In this document: positions 12,633 to 24,127 of the stretch, piece after piece
How the letters are laid out: the number at the start of each line of letters is the position of its first letter
Numbering within the stretch: the first letter of the stretch is position 1
Assembly: GCA_032358255.1 (NCBI GenBank)
Contig: JAULBX010030264.1
Location: 118,577-182,576, forward strand
Length of the DNA stretch: 64,000 nt
Reading direction: 5' to 3'
From: Heterotrichella gracilis
Lineage: Eukaryota; Sar; Xanthophyceae; Tribonematales; Xanthonemataceae
Made by a program: the position numbers and the translations under genes
The notes under the pieces: model-generated
Seen by the model: the letters and a program-made list of their open reading frames with translations, nothing else
What the model was told of the DNA's origin: nothing
The model's database searches: none

Positions 12633-13238
12633 TGACACTGCAACGCCAATAAATTCGTGCTCCTTTTATTACGGTAAATAAACCAGTTCATTTTGTTCCG
12701 ATAAGTTGGTTACAGATCCCATACTTGCCAGTAAAAGCATTACACAACACTCACAACTGCCAATTACAGGCAGGAGAGGACTGTTCCAAGCATTGCCAAG
12801 CTGAAGTTATACATGTATATGAGGCATGTATGAGCCTGTCGTATAGGTGACAATCCACAGCATTCATTCCGTCACACCTATTGACAGTACATCACTTGGG
12901 CGCCCGCCCTACCCGCCTGGCTTCAACACCACAAACCAATTCCAGCTTCCCCCCTCGCTCATGCACGCAAGGCCCATGTCAGCACCCCGTTACCCCCCCA
13001 ACACACACATATACACCCAGAGTTTGGATAGGGATGACCTAAACCCTAAACCCTAAACCCTAAGCCCTACAAAGCACGCCAAGCGCTGACCACCCCACCG
13101 CGTCTCACCATCCCACTGACAACCCCCCTGGCACAAATCCTATGTGGCGCATAGGCACAGCGAGCGCTCACCACCCACCCCTGCCACCTGTCACCACCCG
13201 CTGCTCCCCCCACCCCACCCCACCCCCCACCGCAGCCC
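12633..13238. other. Intergenic region between the U-box and FEN1 genes
   Basis: Both flanking genes lie on the minus strand. The region should hold the FEN1 3' UTR and the promoter of the U-box gene. It contains a run of about four CCCTAAA words near 13038-13068. No additional gene is supported. Confidence 0.6.
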
Positions 13239-16200
13239 CTACTTCTTCCCAAAACCCCCCAGCTTGCCCTTCTTCTTAGCGTTCCCCTTGCCCTTGGCTG
13301 GCTCCTCCTTGCGCTTGCCCCCCACGCTGCTGGTGTGGGTGGTGGAGGGGCCAAAAAAGGACTCCAGCCGGCCTGCACTGGCATCAAGGATTTTTGCGGT
13401 TCTCTAGAGTTCTGATTAGGGTTAAGAGTGTGGAGGTTGGGGGGAAAGAACTACCATCCACGCTGCTGGTGTGGGTGGCTGAGGGCCCAGGAACGGCTCC
13501 TGGTGCGAGCGTCTCATTGTAGGGTTCAGGGTTTAGCAAAAGTGGAGGATTCAGGATTTGAGTTCAGGATTTGCGAGTGTCTTTCAGGTACCATCTTCCA
13601 TTTGCAAATCGAATTTGGGAATTATTTACCGGATTTACCAACCATCATTTCATTTGTAGATGAGCATGACAACTAACAGCCATCAACATTCTGTACCGCA
13701 AACGAGAAGCGTACCTTGCGTCGACTTCCCCCGCGAGGCCACAATGCGCGCGATGGCCTTGCGCGTGCGGTCCTCAGCAAATTGCTTCTCCCCACACAGG
13801 AACTGCACCAGGCCCTCCTCGTCAGGCGCTGTCCACTTGAGTGGGGGCAGATTCTCACCCGTGTGCACCTCGGGCTCTGCACAGCGAGTTAGGAAAGATT
13901 CTAATCATCCTTTGCGTTACAATCGGTCCAACCCATAATCCATCATCACTCATGGGTTGGATCGCATGGTCACCCCACCTGCCTAGCACCCTGCACGCCC
14001 CAGCCAGGGGTTCTAGGGTTTTGACGCATGAACATTTGCCACCACCAGAACCTGCCACCACCCTAAACCCTCCCACCTCCACAACCACCACAACCACACC
14101 CACCACACCCACCACCGCCACCCACATATTTAGCCTGGCCCAGGGCCCTACATCACACTCACCACCTCCACAACTACCGCCACCGCAGCCACCACATCCA
14201 CACCACCACCACCGCAGCCACCACCACCACCGCAGCCACCACCACCACACCCACCACCACCCACCTATGAACAGCTTGCGCACTTCCTCGTAGGGGTATG
14301 GGTCGGGCAGCTCGTATTTCTTGTCCAGGTTAGCCAGAACCCCCTCCAAGTTCCCGTGCTTTTGCAGCAGCTGCAGGGCGCGCACTGGTCCAATCCCGGG
14401 GATTCTGCCGCAGTAATCGCAGCCGCACAAAATGCACAGGTCCACAAACTGGGCTGAGGTCAGGGACAGGCCCTCCAGCACCTGGGGATTGGGAAAACGG
14501 GTCGGTGAATCCCTGATATATTCTATAAATCCCTCAATGCACATAATGAATATGCAGCGGCAGAAGAGGTAATGAAGAGCAGACAGTGTGTGCGAACACA
14601 TGCATTTGATGACAGACGCCCTATGTAAGTGCGTTAACGACCCATTCACGCATAAACGCAGGAACATGCCATGTGCATTTCATATTTTATTACGGGCCCT
14701 GCTCCCCATTCCCTCCCCTCTCACCTTGTCAAATTCGATCTCCTGTATGGGCACCTTGGCAGTGGCAGGGGCCATGAGGTTGCGCACCAGGCGGGGGGTG
14801 GCAAATGTGAGGGAGTCCATATCCTCACTGGACATTCCGTAAATTCCCAGGGTGGGGTCCTTGGTCAGGGCGGCACATTGCGCCTCCGCCTCTGAGGGGG
14901 CCTACAAGGATGGGTAATGGGGTGTAGCGCAGAATCTACAAGTAATATCTCAAGCCTTGTGGTTTCTTTCAAGGGGCTTGACATATATACAGGGGAAGTT
15001 GGGTCCTCCCTCACCCCTGCACAAACCCACGCACGCACCTCCACAACATGCATTGCCATGAGCTTGAGCAACCTCCTGCACTCCCTCCCAACCCACCACC
15101 ACTTCTATCTACACCCACCCACCTCCACTATTGGTACCCCCATGAGCCTCAGCAGCCGCCTGCACTCCTCGTTGTGCTCCCGCGTCACCTTGACAGTGCG
15201 CTTGCTGTACTTGGCAATGTCCTCCTCGTTGCCAGCCTGCAAGTGGGATGGGGGTGGAGGTTTTGGGGTACTGATGCGGGGCCAGAAGCCCTAGGTAAAG
15301 GGTTTTGCTATGCGCTTGTTGTGCTTGGCAATGTCATATCCGTTGCCAGCTTGCAAGTGGGAGTGGAGGCAGAGGGCTTAGGGTACTGATGCGGTGACAG
15401 AAGCCTTAGGTAAGGGTTTTGCTGTGCTTGCTGTGTGTGCACCCAACCCACCGCTTTGCTGCAACAATTATCTGCCATGCCAAATTGCACCCCCAACCCC
15501 AACCCTAAAACATAACCCCGTACCTCCTTTGCCGCCGCCAGCGCATCTGTGGCGCCCGAACGCTTCTCGTACCTGCAGGCAAGGAGGGTATTATATGAAA
15601 GAGGTGTTGGGCAGACAGGCGCGCGTGCATTCAAGCCAAGGCCATGTGGCACCACCAGGCCGTGTGGCAGCAGCTATGCACATTTGGTGCGCACGCTGTA
15701 TCCACTCCGGTCTACGGCGACCATGTGGTGGCTTGCACAAAGATCGACTAGCTAGAAATCAATTGCAACGCCTGTGATCAGAGGCAGATACGCACACAAC
15801 ACCCAAAACAAAGCCAGTTTCCTAGTCCGCGAAGGCGAGCATACGCCGCCTCCACTCCCCACCCCCCACCTCTTTGCCAGCTCATCCTTCTTCATCTCTG
15901 GTGGTTTGCCATCAAACACAAACACCGGCTTGATGCCAGCCTCCAGCATGCGGGTGGTGCGGTAGAACATGCCCTGCAGGTGGCTGCAGGCGAGGGTGTA
16001 GGGTTTTAGTTGGAGTCTAGGGTTTAGGGTTTCCTATTTGGGGGTGAGGGTTCTGGATGGTGCAGTAGAACATGCCCTGCAGGTGACTGCAGGCCAGGGT
16101 GTAGGGTTTTATTGGGAGTCTAGGGTTTGGATTTGGGAGTGAGGTCCTGGATAGGGCAGTAGGACATGCCCTGCAGGTGGCTGCGGCAGGCGGGTTTAGG

Positions 16201-17257
16201 GTATTTTTAAAAATTCGAGGTTTAGGGTTTAGGGTCCTGGCTCTATGCCCTGGAGGTGGCTGCAGCATGGCAAGTTCAAGAGGGTGTGCACGCATGTGGA
16301 CATGAGAACAGTATCCCAATAATGGCTCCAGGACACCTGTGTGGATTGGCCTGTGGCTGTGCACGCCAGCCTTGAGACCTCCCCTTGCCACCCACCTGAA
16401 CCCTGACTTGTAAACCCTAAAGCCTCAACTGGTGTCCTGCCCTTGTGGCCTCTAGCGCCAGAGGTCAAAATCTACACCCTGTATCCTGCACCCTACACTG
16501 GTTTCTCACCTTGTGACCTCCCCAGCGTCGTTCGTCAGCATTTGGTCCCCTGTGCGCCCCACCACCACCTGTGGGAAAGCAGTTGCGTGTGGTGTCACAG
16601 GGGTTGAGCAACCCAAGGAGGAAAACCCTAATACTGCATGATTGGAGGAGTAGACGAGGTTGCGGTAGAGTTTAGCTATGCTACACAGGCAGTGGGACCC
16701 CCCCTGCCTTCAGCTTGCTTGGGAGAGCTAGAGGGGCTGTTGTGTGTTGCCCTAGCATTGGTTTGCATGAGCTGCAGCCTTTCATACATGCTTTACGACA
16801 GTGTACGGGGTGTGGTGTCGATGGACGGGTGGCAAGGGCACGCAGCACCCACTGCATGCATATACTACCCACCAGGAACTGGTAGATGTGCATAGAGGCG
16901 TCGACCGCTATCTTCCTGCCAAAGTAGGTTTCCATCTTGGTTTCCCGCACGCAACCGGGCGCGGCATCTGCCAGGAGCTTCATCAACCCCTGCGCCAATC
17001 AGAGGTCACAACTCCTCACTTGTGTGCAAACTGCTTGGCAGGTTACATTTAGCTTGAGCCACACCCCGGCACAGACAAAGCTGCTGTATACCACCGCCGT
17101 TTCGCCATAGTGTAAGGTTGAAGATATCCACGAGGTGCAATGACAGGGGTGGCGACGCATGACATCCATGTCCTATGGTGGAAGATGTAATGGCATGCAT
17201 ATCAAAATGCACTGAAAGACCTGACCTGGTAGGTTGCACACTTACCTGGACTCCCAT
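13239..17257 (-). CDS. FEN1: Flap endonuclease 1
   Basis: FEN1 removes 5' flaps in Okazaki-fragment maturation and long-patch base excision repair, held on DNA by PCNA. Ten exons, all in phase: 17257-17246, 16989-16873, 16568-16510, 15983-15870, 15572-15524, 15236-15123, 14901-14725, 14481-14265, 13876-13715, 13372-13239, giving 384 aa (human 380). The first exon is only 12 nt (MGVQ), followed by [11 protein letters not shown]. Metal-binding acidic residues are all present: IAVDASM, VFDGKP, APSEAEA, SSEDMDS and CGCDYC. The helix-hairpin motif is [11 protein letters not shown]. The PCNA-interacting box QGRLESFF is completed across the last intron and is followed by a lysine-rich nuclear-localisation tail. 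It is divergent from the C2 gene. Introns carry boundary copies of exons 4, 6 and 10. Confidence 0.96.
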
Positions 17258-17845
17258 GGTGATAGAGGCTACAAAGTAACGGCCTCAGTTGGCCACTGGT
17301 TTGGCTGAAAGCCCCACCGCAAGGTGCAATTTCGGGTTGCCTGAATCGGGTGTACAACTTGGACAAACGGGTTTCGTGCGTGGCGTGCGTGGCGAGGGAT
17401 GCTAAGCTGTAGCGTCAGGTAGTCGCAAGGTTGTTGTTGGAAGGACTTTGTGGCCGCTGTACACGTTGGTCGCTGAGTTGTGGTCGCCAAAGTTTTCTCG
17501 GACAGTTTCGAACTCGGGCTGAGGTTTTGAAAATGGGAGGGTTTTCCGTTTTTCTGACAACGTGTTAGGGTTTTGGAGATTGTCCTCGTTGCGATGCCAT
17601 CGGATTGCTCCCTTGTCCATTGTGTTGCTTGGAAGCTGCCAACACTTCAAAAGGAGCAAGCTACCTAACCTAACGAAGGGGTGATGAGCGCATCGCGTCT
17701 TTTAATCCATCAACGCCACATTCAGGCTTAGTCCTTGCACCCTCGCATCCATCCGTACGGCATCGCTACGACACCGGAAGACAGGTGCAGGGAAGGTGCT
17801 TAGGTCAAGGTATCACCTAGGCTAGACACAGGCCTTGGACACAGC
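17258..17845. promoter_or_regulatory. Divergent promoter region between FEN1 and the C2 gene
   Basis: This interval separates the start codons of two divergently read genes and must contain both 5' UTRs and promoters. No clear TATA box or known motif stands out. The assignment is inferred from gene orientation. Confidence 0.5.
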
Positions 17846-20800
17846 ATGGAAGCAGACTTAACTATCGTCCTGCAAGGTGCAAGGCGTTTGGTGGATAAGC
17901 AGGTGGGTCATCGGGTATGGCATGCCGTTGTTTGGGCATTTGCATGCATACGTGTAGTGCACCTGCTTTCGCATAGGAGCTTGGTCTTCGAACTGAGCTT
18001 TACTGCATACCTTTTGATCTGTGTTTTTCTTTTGAAGCCTGTGCCTTTCTCGTATGCGAAACCGTATGAACCAATGACACTATTGAGGCAGCCTTGGACA
18101 CAGTGCACCGTTCACCCTGCCTATTGATTGCATATCACCGCCTCACCTCCAGGACCATGCCAGCATATGCCAACGCCTGAACTTAATACCAACGTCTGTT
18201 CTGCCTTGCAACAACACCGTTTCTTGCCTAGTGTGATGTCCCCTGGATAGTGGGGCAATCAGTAGGAACCATTCCCAAGGGCCCAGTGTGTCACAACATC
18301 ACTCGAGGCCCCAGACAAGTCTGAGTCCCCAGCAATATTCCATAAACCCACCCTCTATGAGTCGCGACGGGAACAAAAAATTGCTCTTTTCCCCGCTGTC
18401 CCTCTACCCTCGCACATGCACCCTCGTATCATTGGACGTTTCATTCCCACCCCCTCCTATCCCCTTTCATGCCACCCTCCTATACCCCTCCCCCAGGTGT
18501 TTGGCCGCCAGGATGCCTACGTGGTGGTGGAGGTGGGCAGCAAGAAGCTCCAAGGGGGAGTAGTCTCAGGAGGGGGGGTCAACCCAAAGTTCAACGACAG
18601 GTCAGCGCGGGACCACGTTTAGGGTTATGTGTGCAACCAAGTGCTTCACTTTATCCTAAACCTTAGACGTTAAACTCACTGCATACTCCGTGGTAGGGCT
18701 ATTGTGCCATGTAGATACAGTGTTGTGCGTGTCCCAGGTTGGGTGTGTACAGCAATACCCTAAACTCAATACCAGAACCCTGCAGACCCTGACGCTGGCG
18801 GGCTGCCCTTTCGCTCCGGGCTTTCACTGGCCAACACAAAAACTTACAACTGTTGCGATTATCTATTTTTCACCTATTTGTCAATTGTAACTTCCTGTTG
18901 CAGGTTTGAGGTTCGTGTGGGTCGTGAGGCCACCACGCTCACCTTCAAGGTATTCAGCAAGAATAGGCTGAGTGCAGATGACCTGCTGGGGACTGGGACC
19001 TACAGCCTGCTGGGGCTGCCAGAAAAGCAGAACGAGCAGGTGGGTTTAGGGGTTCAGGGTTTAGGGTGTTTAGGGGTTCAGGGTTTAGGGTTCAGGGTTT
19101 CTGGCTGTACTGCCCGAATGCATGTAACTAGTTGACCAGCTCACAATGTACGTCTTTGGCGTTTCTTGGCTTTCTATTTGACAAACTAGAATCCAACGTT
19201 GCCGACTGTCTCCTTCCACCCCCGGTGGCGCTGCAGCTGCATTGTGCATAGTCTGCACCAATGCTGGTGAATTTGCAGCAGGATTTGCGCTCAAGTGCCT
19301 CAATACTTGCCCACATGCAGGTGGTCCTGAAGCTGCGCAGCAAGAACGGCGAAGACGGGGGCGAGCTGCTGTTTGGCCTCACGTGCGCCAAGGCACTCAC
19401 ATCAGTGGTAGGTGCTCGCTCACCAAACCCTCCCTATTCTGCATAGTTAACTACCTGCTTGCTGACTCGCATGTGCGTATTTCTCACATTATGAGCATGC
19501 GAGCATTGACACGCTGCCGGTTTCTTGATACCACCTGTCACCTGCACAGTAATCATTGGGTATGTGCACCTAATGATGGTATGGGGGGGTTAGGGTTTTT
19601 TGAGTTTAGGGTTGGTGATGCTCCGCTGATATCACGTAACCACCTCACTCCTCAGGTCTCCCTCCCCAACGACCCCTATGCCATGTTTGGCCAACCGGTG
19701 GCACCTGGATACACCAGCACCACCACCACCCCACCACCACCCTACCCACCCACCTCCGGAGCACCAGCCAGTGGTCAGCCCCCCTATCCAGGTGCGCACA
19801 ATCTATACCCTAATCTAGGCATCTGCATGAGGGGAGAGTGGGGTGGGGTGGTGGGCTGAGGGGAGGTGCGGTGGGGTGGTGGGTTGGTCGTAGTGAATGG
19901 TGAAGGGGGTGTGGGTGTGGGTGTGGGGATTGGTGGATGGGGGGTGGGTTTGAACGGGTCACATGGAAATGGTTATGCAGGAATGATTGCATGCACCATG
20001 TGGCACTCTTGACACGCACCCATTCCAAGCGAGCAAATATGGTGGTCAAGTTTCCACGCACTCCCCCTTGCAGGCGGGAACCCCTCCCAGCATGAGAACC
20101 CCCCACTCAGCCCCCTCCCCTCCTTCTCTGCCCCACCACCGTCCGCCTCCCAGCCCCCCCAAAACCCCACCGGCTACGCACCCCCACACCAGCCACAGCC
20201 ACCCACCTCCGCATCACAGTCCTATCCAGGGTACCCAAACAACCCTAGCCAAGGGTTTGGGCCACCAGCCACACAGCCCGCACCCGCATCCCAGCAGCAG
20301 CAATCACCCTACCCCGGGGATGCCACCACGCCCTACCCAGGAGCGCAAAAAACCCAAGCCCCCTCCGCGCAAAACCCCTACCCAAACCCCAGCGCAGGTC
20401 AGCCCTACCCTAGCGCAGGGCAGCAACCCTACGGAGGGTCTCAGCAACCCTACCCAAACCCTAACGCAGGGTCTCAGCAACCCTACCCCGGTGCACCACC
20501 AGCCTCCCCACCAGCCAATCAGGGCTACCCAGGGGGGGGAGCACAGCCCTACCCACCCACATCCACACAACCACCTGCACCATCGACCAACCAGGGCTAC
20601 CCTGGCGCCCCGTCAGCAAACCAAGGGTACCCTGGGGGCGAGAAGAACAACCAGACCTATCCTGGTGTGCCCCCGACTACCCAGGGCTATCCTGGTTCTT
20701 CGTCAGCCAATCAGGGCTATCCTGGCGGGCCCCCAGCCAATCAGAACCCTGCTGGCGGTCCTCAGGCCAGTCAGGGCTACCCTGGTGCTCCGTCAGCAAA

Positions 20801-22779
20801 CCAGGGCTACCCAGGTGGGGAGAAGACCAACCAGGGCTACCCGGGTGCTGCCTCAACCACCCAGGGTTATCCTGGTGCTTCGTCAGCCAATCAGGGGTAC
20901 CCAGGGGGCGACAAGACCGACCAGGGTTACCCAGGTGCCCCGTCGGCCAATCAGGGCTACCCTGGCGCAGCCCCAGCCAATCAGAATTACCCTGGTGCCC
21001 CCACAGCCAATCAGACCTACCCTGGAGGGCCTCAAGCCAGCCAGGGGTACCCATCCACCACGCCAGCCCCAGGACAACAGGGTGCGCAGGGGCAGAAACC
21101 CTACCCTGGGGTTTCTCAAGCCAGCCAACCCTACCCTGGGGTATCGCAAGCGAGCCAGCCCTACCCCGTCGCAGTGCCCCACTCCCAAACCCTAAGCCAA
21201 CCCTACCCAGGCGCACCAACAACCTCCCAGCCACAGCAAAACCAGCCTTACCCTGGCGCACCACCCCCATCACAAACCCCAAGCCAACCCTACCCAGCCT
21301 CCTCTCAGCCCCTGGCCTCCCAGCCCTACCCCGGCGCACAAAACCCTTCAGGATACCCAGGCGCCGAACCGGCAAACCCTAGTGTAAACCCTAACACTGC
21401 CTACCTAAGCGGGGGGCCACACCAAGGGGGGGGACAGGCGTACCCTGGGGCAGGAGCGGGCTCCCAACCCTACCCTGGGGTTTCGGCAGGCGGCGCAGGG
21501 CAAGGTGGGTGGTGCACTAGGGGGAGGAGGGCAGGGTTGTGGTGGTTGAGGCAGAATAGGGCGAGATGCGCCTTGTACCTAGTTGACCACAGGGGTTAGT
21601 TACATGGTAGGTTACATGCACTCCAGCAATGCAGCCAGATTAGCAATCAGTCTTGCACATGCGGCGCCAAGCAGCTCTTTCCTGGCACTGTTTAACCATC
21701 TATTGATCCCACGTGACTTGAGGTCCTGCTGGAGATGGTCAACCCATGTGGCCCCTCGACCACAGGGCAGTACAAATGTAAGCTCCAGCTGCACAGACAG
21801 GTATTGCAGAGCCATTCTTCCACAGCCTTCAACCTCCCCTTTCTTGTTTCTTCAGGCCCCCCTGGGACAAATGCTTACCCAGGGTACCCAGGCTACACCC
21901 CGCCACAACCCTACCCAGGCGCGCCTCAAAACCCTAGCTACCCTGGCTACCCACAGCAACCCCCTACCGGCTCTAGCCCCTACCCAGGCGCGCCAGGGGG
22001 AGATAACACGCATCGGCCGCAGAATCCGGCAGGTACGGGTTCGTGGGAGGGCAAAGGGAGGAGGTTATGTATTCGAAATGTTGTTACGGCATCATGGTTG
22101 TTCCAGGATTGTTGGCTTTCTGTTCATTAACGACAAGACAATATGGGGGGAGGCTGTCCAGTATTATGGTTATATCAGCGTTGCCATTCAAGGTGTACGC
22201 CTTGTCATGCCGACCTCCATCTGATGGTATCATGGTACCATAAGATGGTGTCTATTCCCACTGCTCACACACACACCTCCCCCTCGCAGGCCCCTACCCA
22301 CCCCCCAGCGCTGCCCCCGGCCACTACCCAGGTGCTGGCCCCTATGGAGGGTATCCAGGTGGTCCCCAGCAGCCCTACCCTCCACAGGTGGGTGGTCGTG
22401 GTGGTAGTGGCGGTGGCAGTGTGGTGAAATCGTGTGGTGATTCAGTTGATTGCGATTTGTGCATCACACACCATGTACGTGCTGCGGCTGGGGCTATCAA
22501 GTTGCAGCAGTGTCAGTATACAATGCCCAGGCAATTCATGCGCTTTTCTTTTCAAACCCCTCACTGCTGCTGTGTCCATCCCAGGGAGGACCCTACGGCG
22601 GTCAGCCCTTCCCAGCCCCCAGCCCCTACCCCCCCGTGGGCGCTCCTGGTTTCCCCCCCTCAGCATATGCGGCGCCACCCCCTGGGGGCTACCCTGCCTA
22701 CCCCTCTCCCTCTCCTTACCCACAAGCGTACCCCCCCTACCCCGGGGCACCGGGGTACCCTGGCACTCCCAGCATTTGA
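17846..22779 (+). CDS. C2-domain protein with long Pro-Gly-Tyr-rich tail
   Basis: Nine exons, all in phase: 17846-17902, 18497-18600, 18904-19039, 19321-19407, 19656-19791, 20074-21504, 21856-22032, 22290-22387, 22585-22779; 806 aa. Residues 1 to about 130 form a C2 domain: MEADLTIVLQGARRL, then GRQDAYVVVEVG, NPKFND, FEVRV, and DDLLGTGTYSL. C2 domains bind phospholipids, often with calcium. The remaining ~670 residues are low complexity with tens of YPG-type repeats (NQGYPGAP, QPYPGA), mostly in one 477-codon exon. The layout resembles plant SRC2-like C2 proteins, but the tail here is much longer. A membrane-associated, self-associating role is inference. There is no transmembrane segment or signal peptide. 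A TGTAA word lies 22 nt after the stop. Confidence 0.9.
19093..19139 (-). repeat. Dispersed repeat family A, truncated copy
   Basis: The minus strand has GTTACATGCATTCGGGCAGT then ACAGCCAG, matching the head of family A. It lies in a C2-gene intron. Confidence 0.55.
21600..21830 (+). repeat. Dispersed repeat family A, longest copy
   Basis: It begins at GTTACATGCACTCCAGCAAT and continues CAGCCAGATTAGCAATCAG and CATGCGGCGCCAAGCAG. The tail resembles the copy near 33000-33140. It lies in the intron after the long C2-gene exon. Confidence 0.7.
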
Positions 22780-24127
22780 GCATTTCAGAACAGAAGGGAT
22801 TGTAAATGCAGAGATAACTATTTTTAGTCGGGCGCTTCGATGTGGGCTTGTGGGAGTAAATGCATGGCAGGCGCCTAGCTGGAGGAGGTTTATGGGATGA
22901 ACTCAGTAGACAGGGATATAGGAATGCCATGCTTAGGTTGATTAGTGCCTTAGTGGGGTCAGAAATGTGCTAGAGCGGTGTCACGAGCTTGATGTTGGTA
23001 TTTTTTGTCGGTGCTGCTGCTTGTTGAGGGGGAGTTCCAAGGAGGAAGAAAGAAGCAAGCCTTGAAGGGAACGCCCACATTGGCAAACCATGTACACCCA
23101 AAGGCTTTAGGGCACCCCAGGGCAGCATTGTGTGTATGGTGGTTGGGATGGACCGCTGCACATTGCTACTTGGTGGCTACTAGAAGCGCCAGTGAAGCTC
23201 CTTTGGACTATGCCGCATGTGACACAGCACCTGGTGTGACCACCACATTGTCAAATTCTTGCGACCGCCGGAATGATTCTGTAACAGTAATACTATAACT
23301 TTTTCAGACTGAGTCTCCAATAAGTCACGGGCCCTAAGTCTCAGACTGAGTTGGCCGCCCAACCTTCTTTATGCTCAAAAGGAAAAAACAAAACGCCCCC
23401 ACACACAACGGCACACCACGACCAGCAATGTTGAAACACACAGACACTTTCAGGCCGGGCAGCAGTCAGTGGAACATGGCATGGGTAACAAGGGCATATA
23501 ATATACTACATTTATGTAATCATCCTTGCAAGTAATTAACTTTTTACAGTGGTGTACACTAAAATATGAAATGTCCACGCATGCATGTCTGCAGCCCTTG
23601 CATTTATTATCTACATCGATGACAGTCCTCTGGCTCATTGATAATGGAGCGCTAGCGTGGATGAAGAACACTCCTCATCATCACTGCTGACCGAGTCCCT
23701 TGGTGAGAGCATAGTCATGCTGCATCTGAATTTTCTCTGGATGCACCCTCACTACCCCGGGAGCCCACGCCGTAGGGTTGGAACTTCCAAACGGGCACAA
23801 AACCACAGGGCAATAGAATACAGGGGGTCCCAATTGGAACAGCACAAGTGGGGTATTACCCATACGCACGCAGTCATGACCCAATGGGCGTCCCTCTCAA
23901 TAGAGATCCAGGTTCCCTGAACATCACTGGACCCCATAAATTGCCTGAGGTACTGCTGCACGATTGCATCCGCTGATGATCATAATGAACTGAGGCTGAA
24001 AAGACCCTAAGGGCTTGAAACCTTCAATCGAAAGTGCCTTTGGGGTGAATGCCCCTACAGAGCCAAGTTGTCAATACTGTTCAGCAATGACTGCGACCCC
24101 TGCAGGAGGCACCTCTGGCCTTGCCAG
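22780..24127. other. Convergent intergenic region between the C2 and MYND genes
   Basis: This 1.3-kb stretch between convergent genes includes both 3' UTRs. No open frame here shows splice-site support or a known motif. It lacks the dense TTTAGGG words seen elsewhere. Confidence 0.6.
22801..22805 (+). promoter_or_regulatory. Putative polyadenylation signal TGTAA
   Basis: TGTAA is the usual polyadenylation word in chlorophyte algae. Here it starts 22 nt past the stop of the C2 gene, a little close, so the assignment is tentative. Confidence 0.35.

Noticed and set aside
20304-21375. Long minus-strand open frames opposite the C2-gene repeats
   Set aside because: Shadows of the PGY-repeat exon; the plus-strand frame has matching splice phases on both sides.
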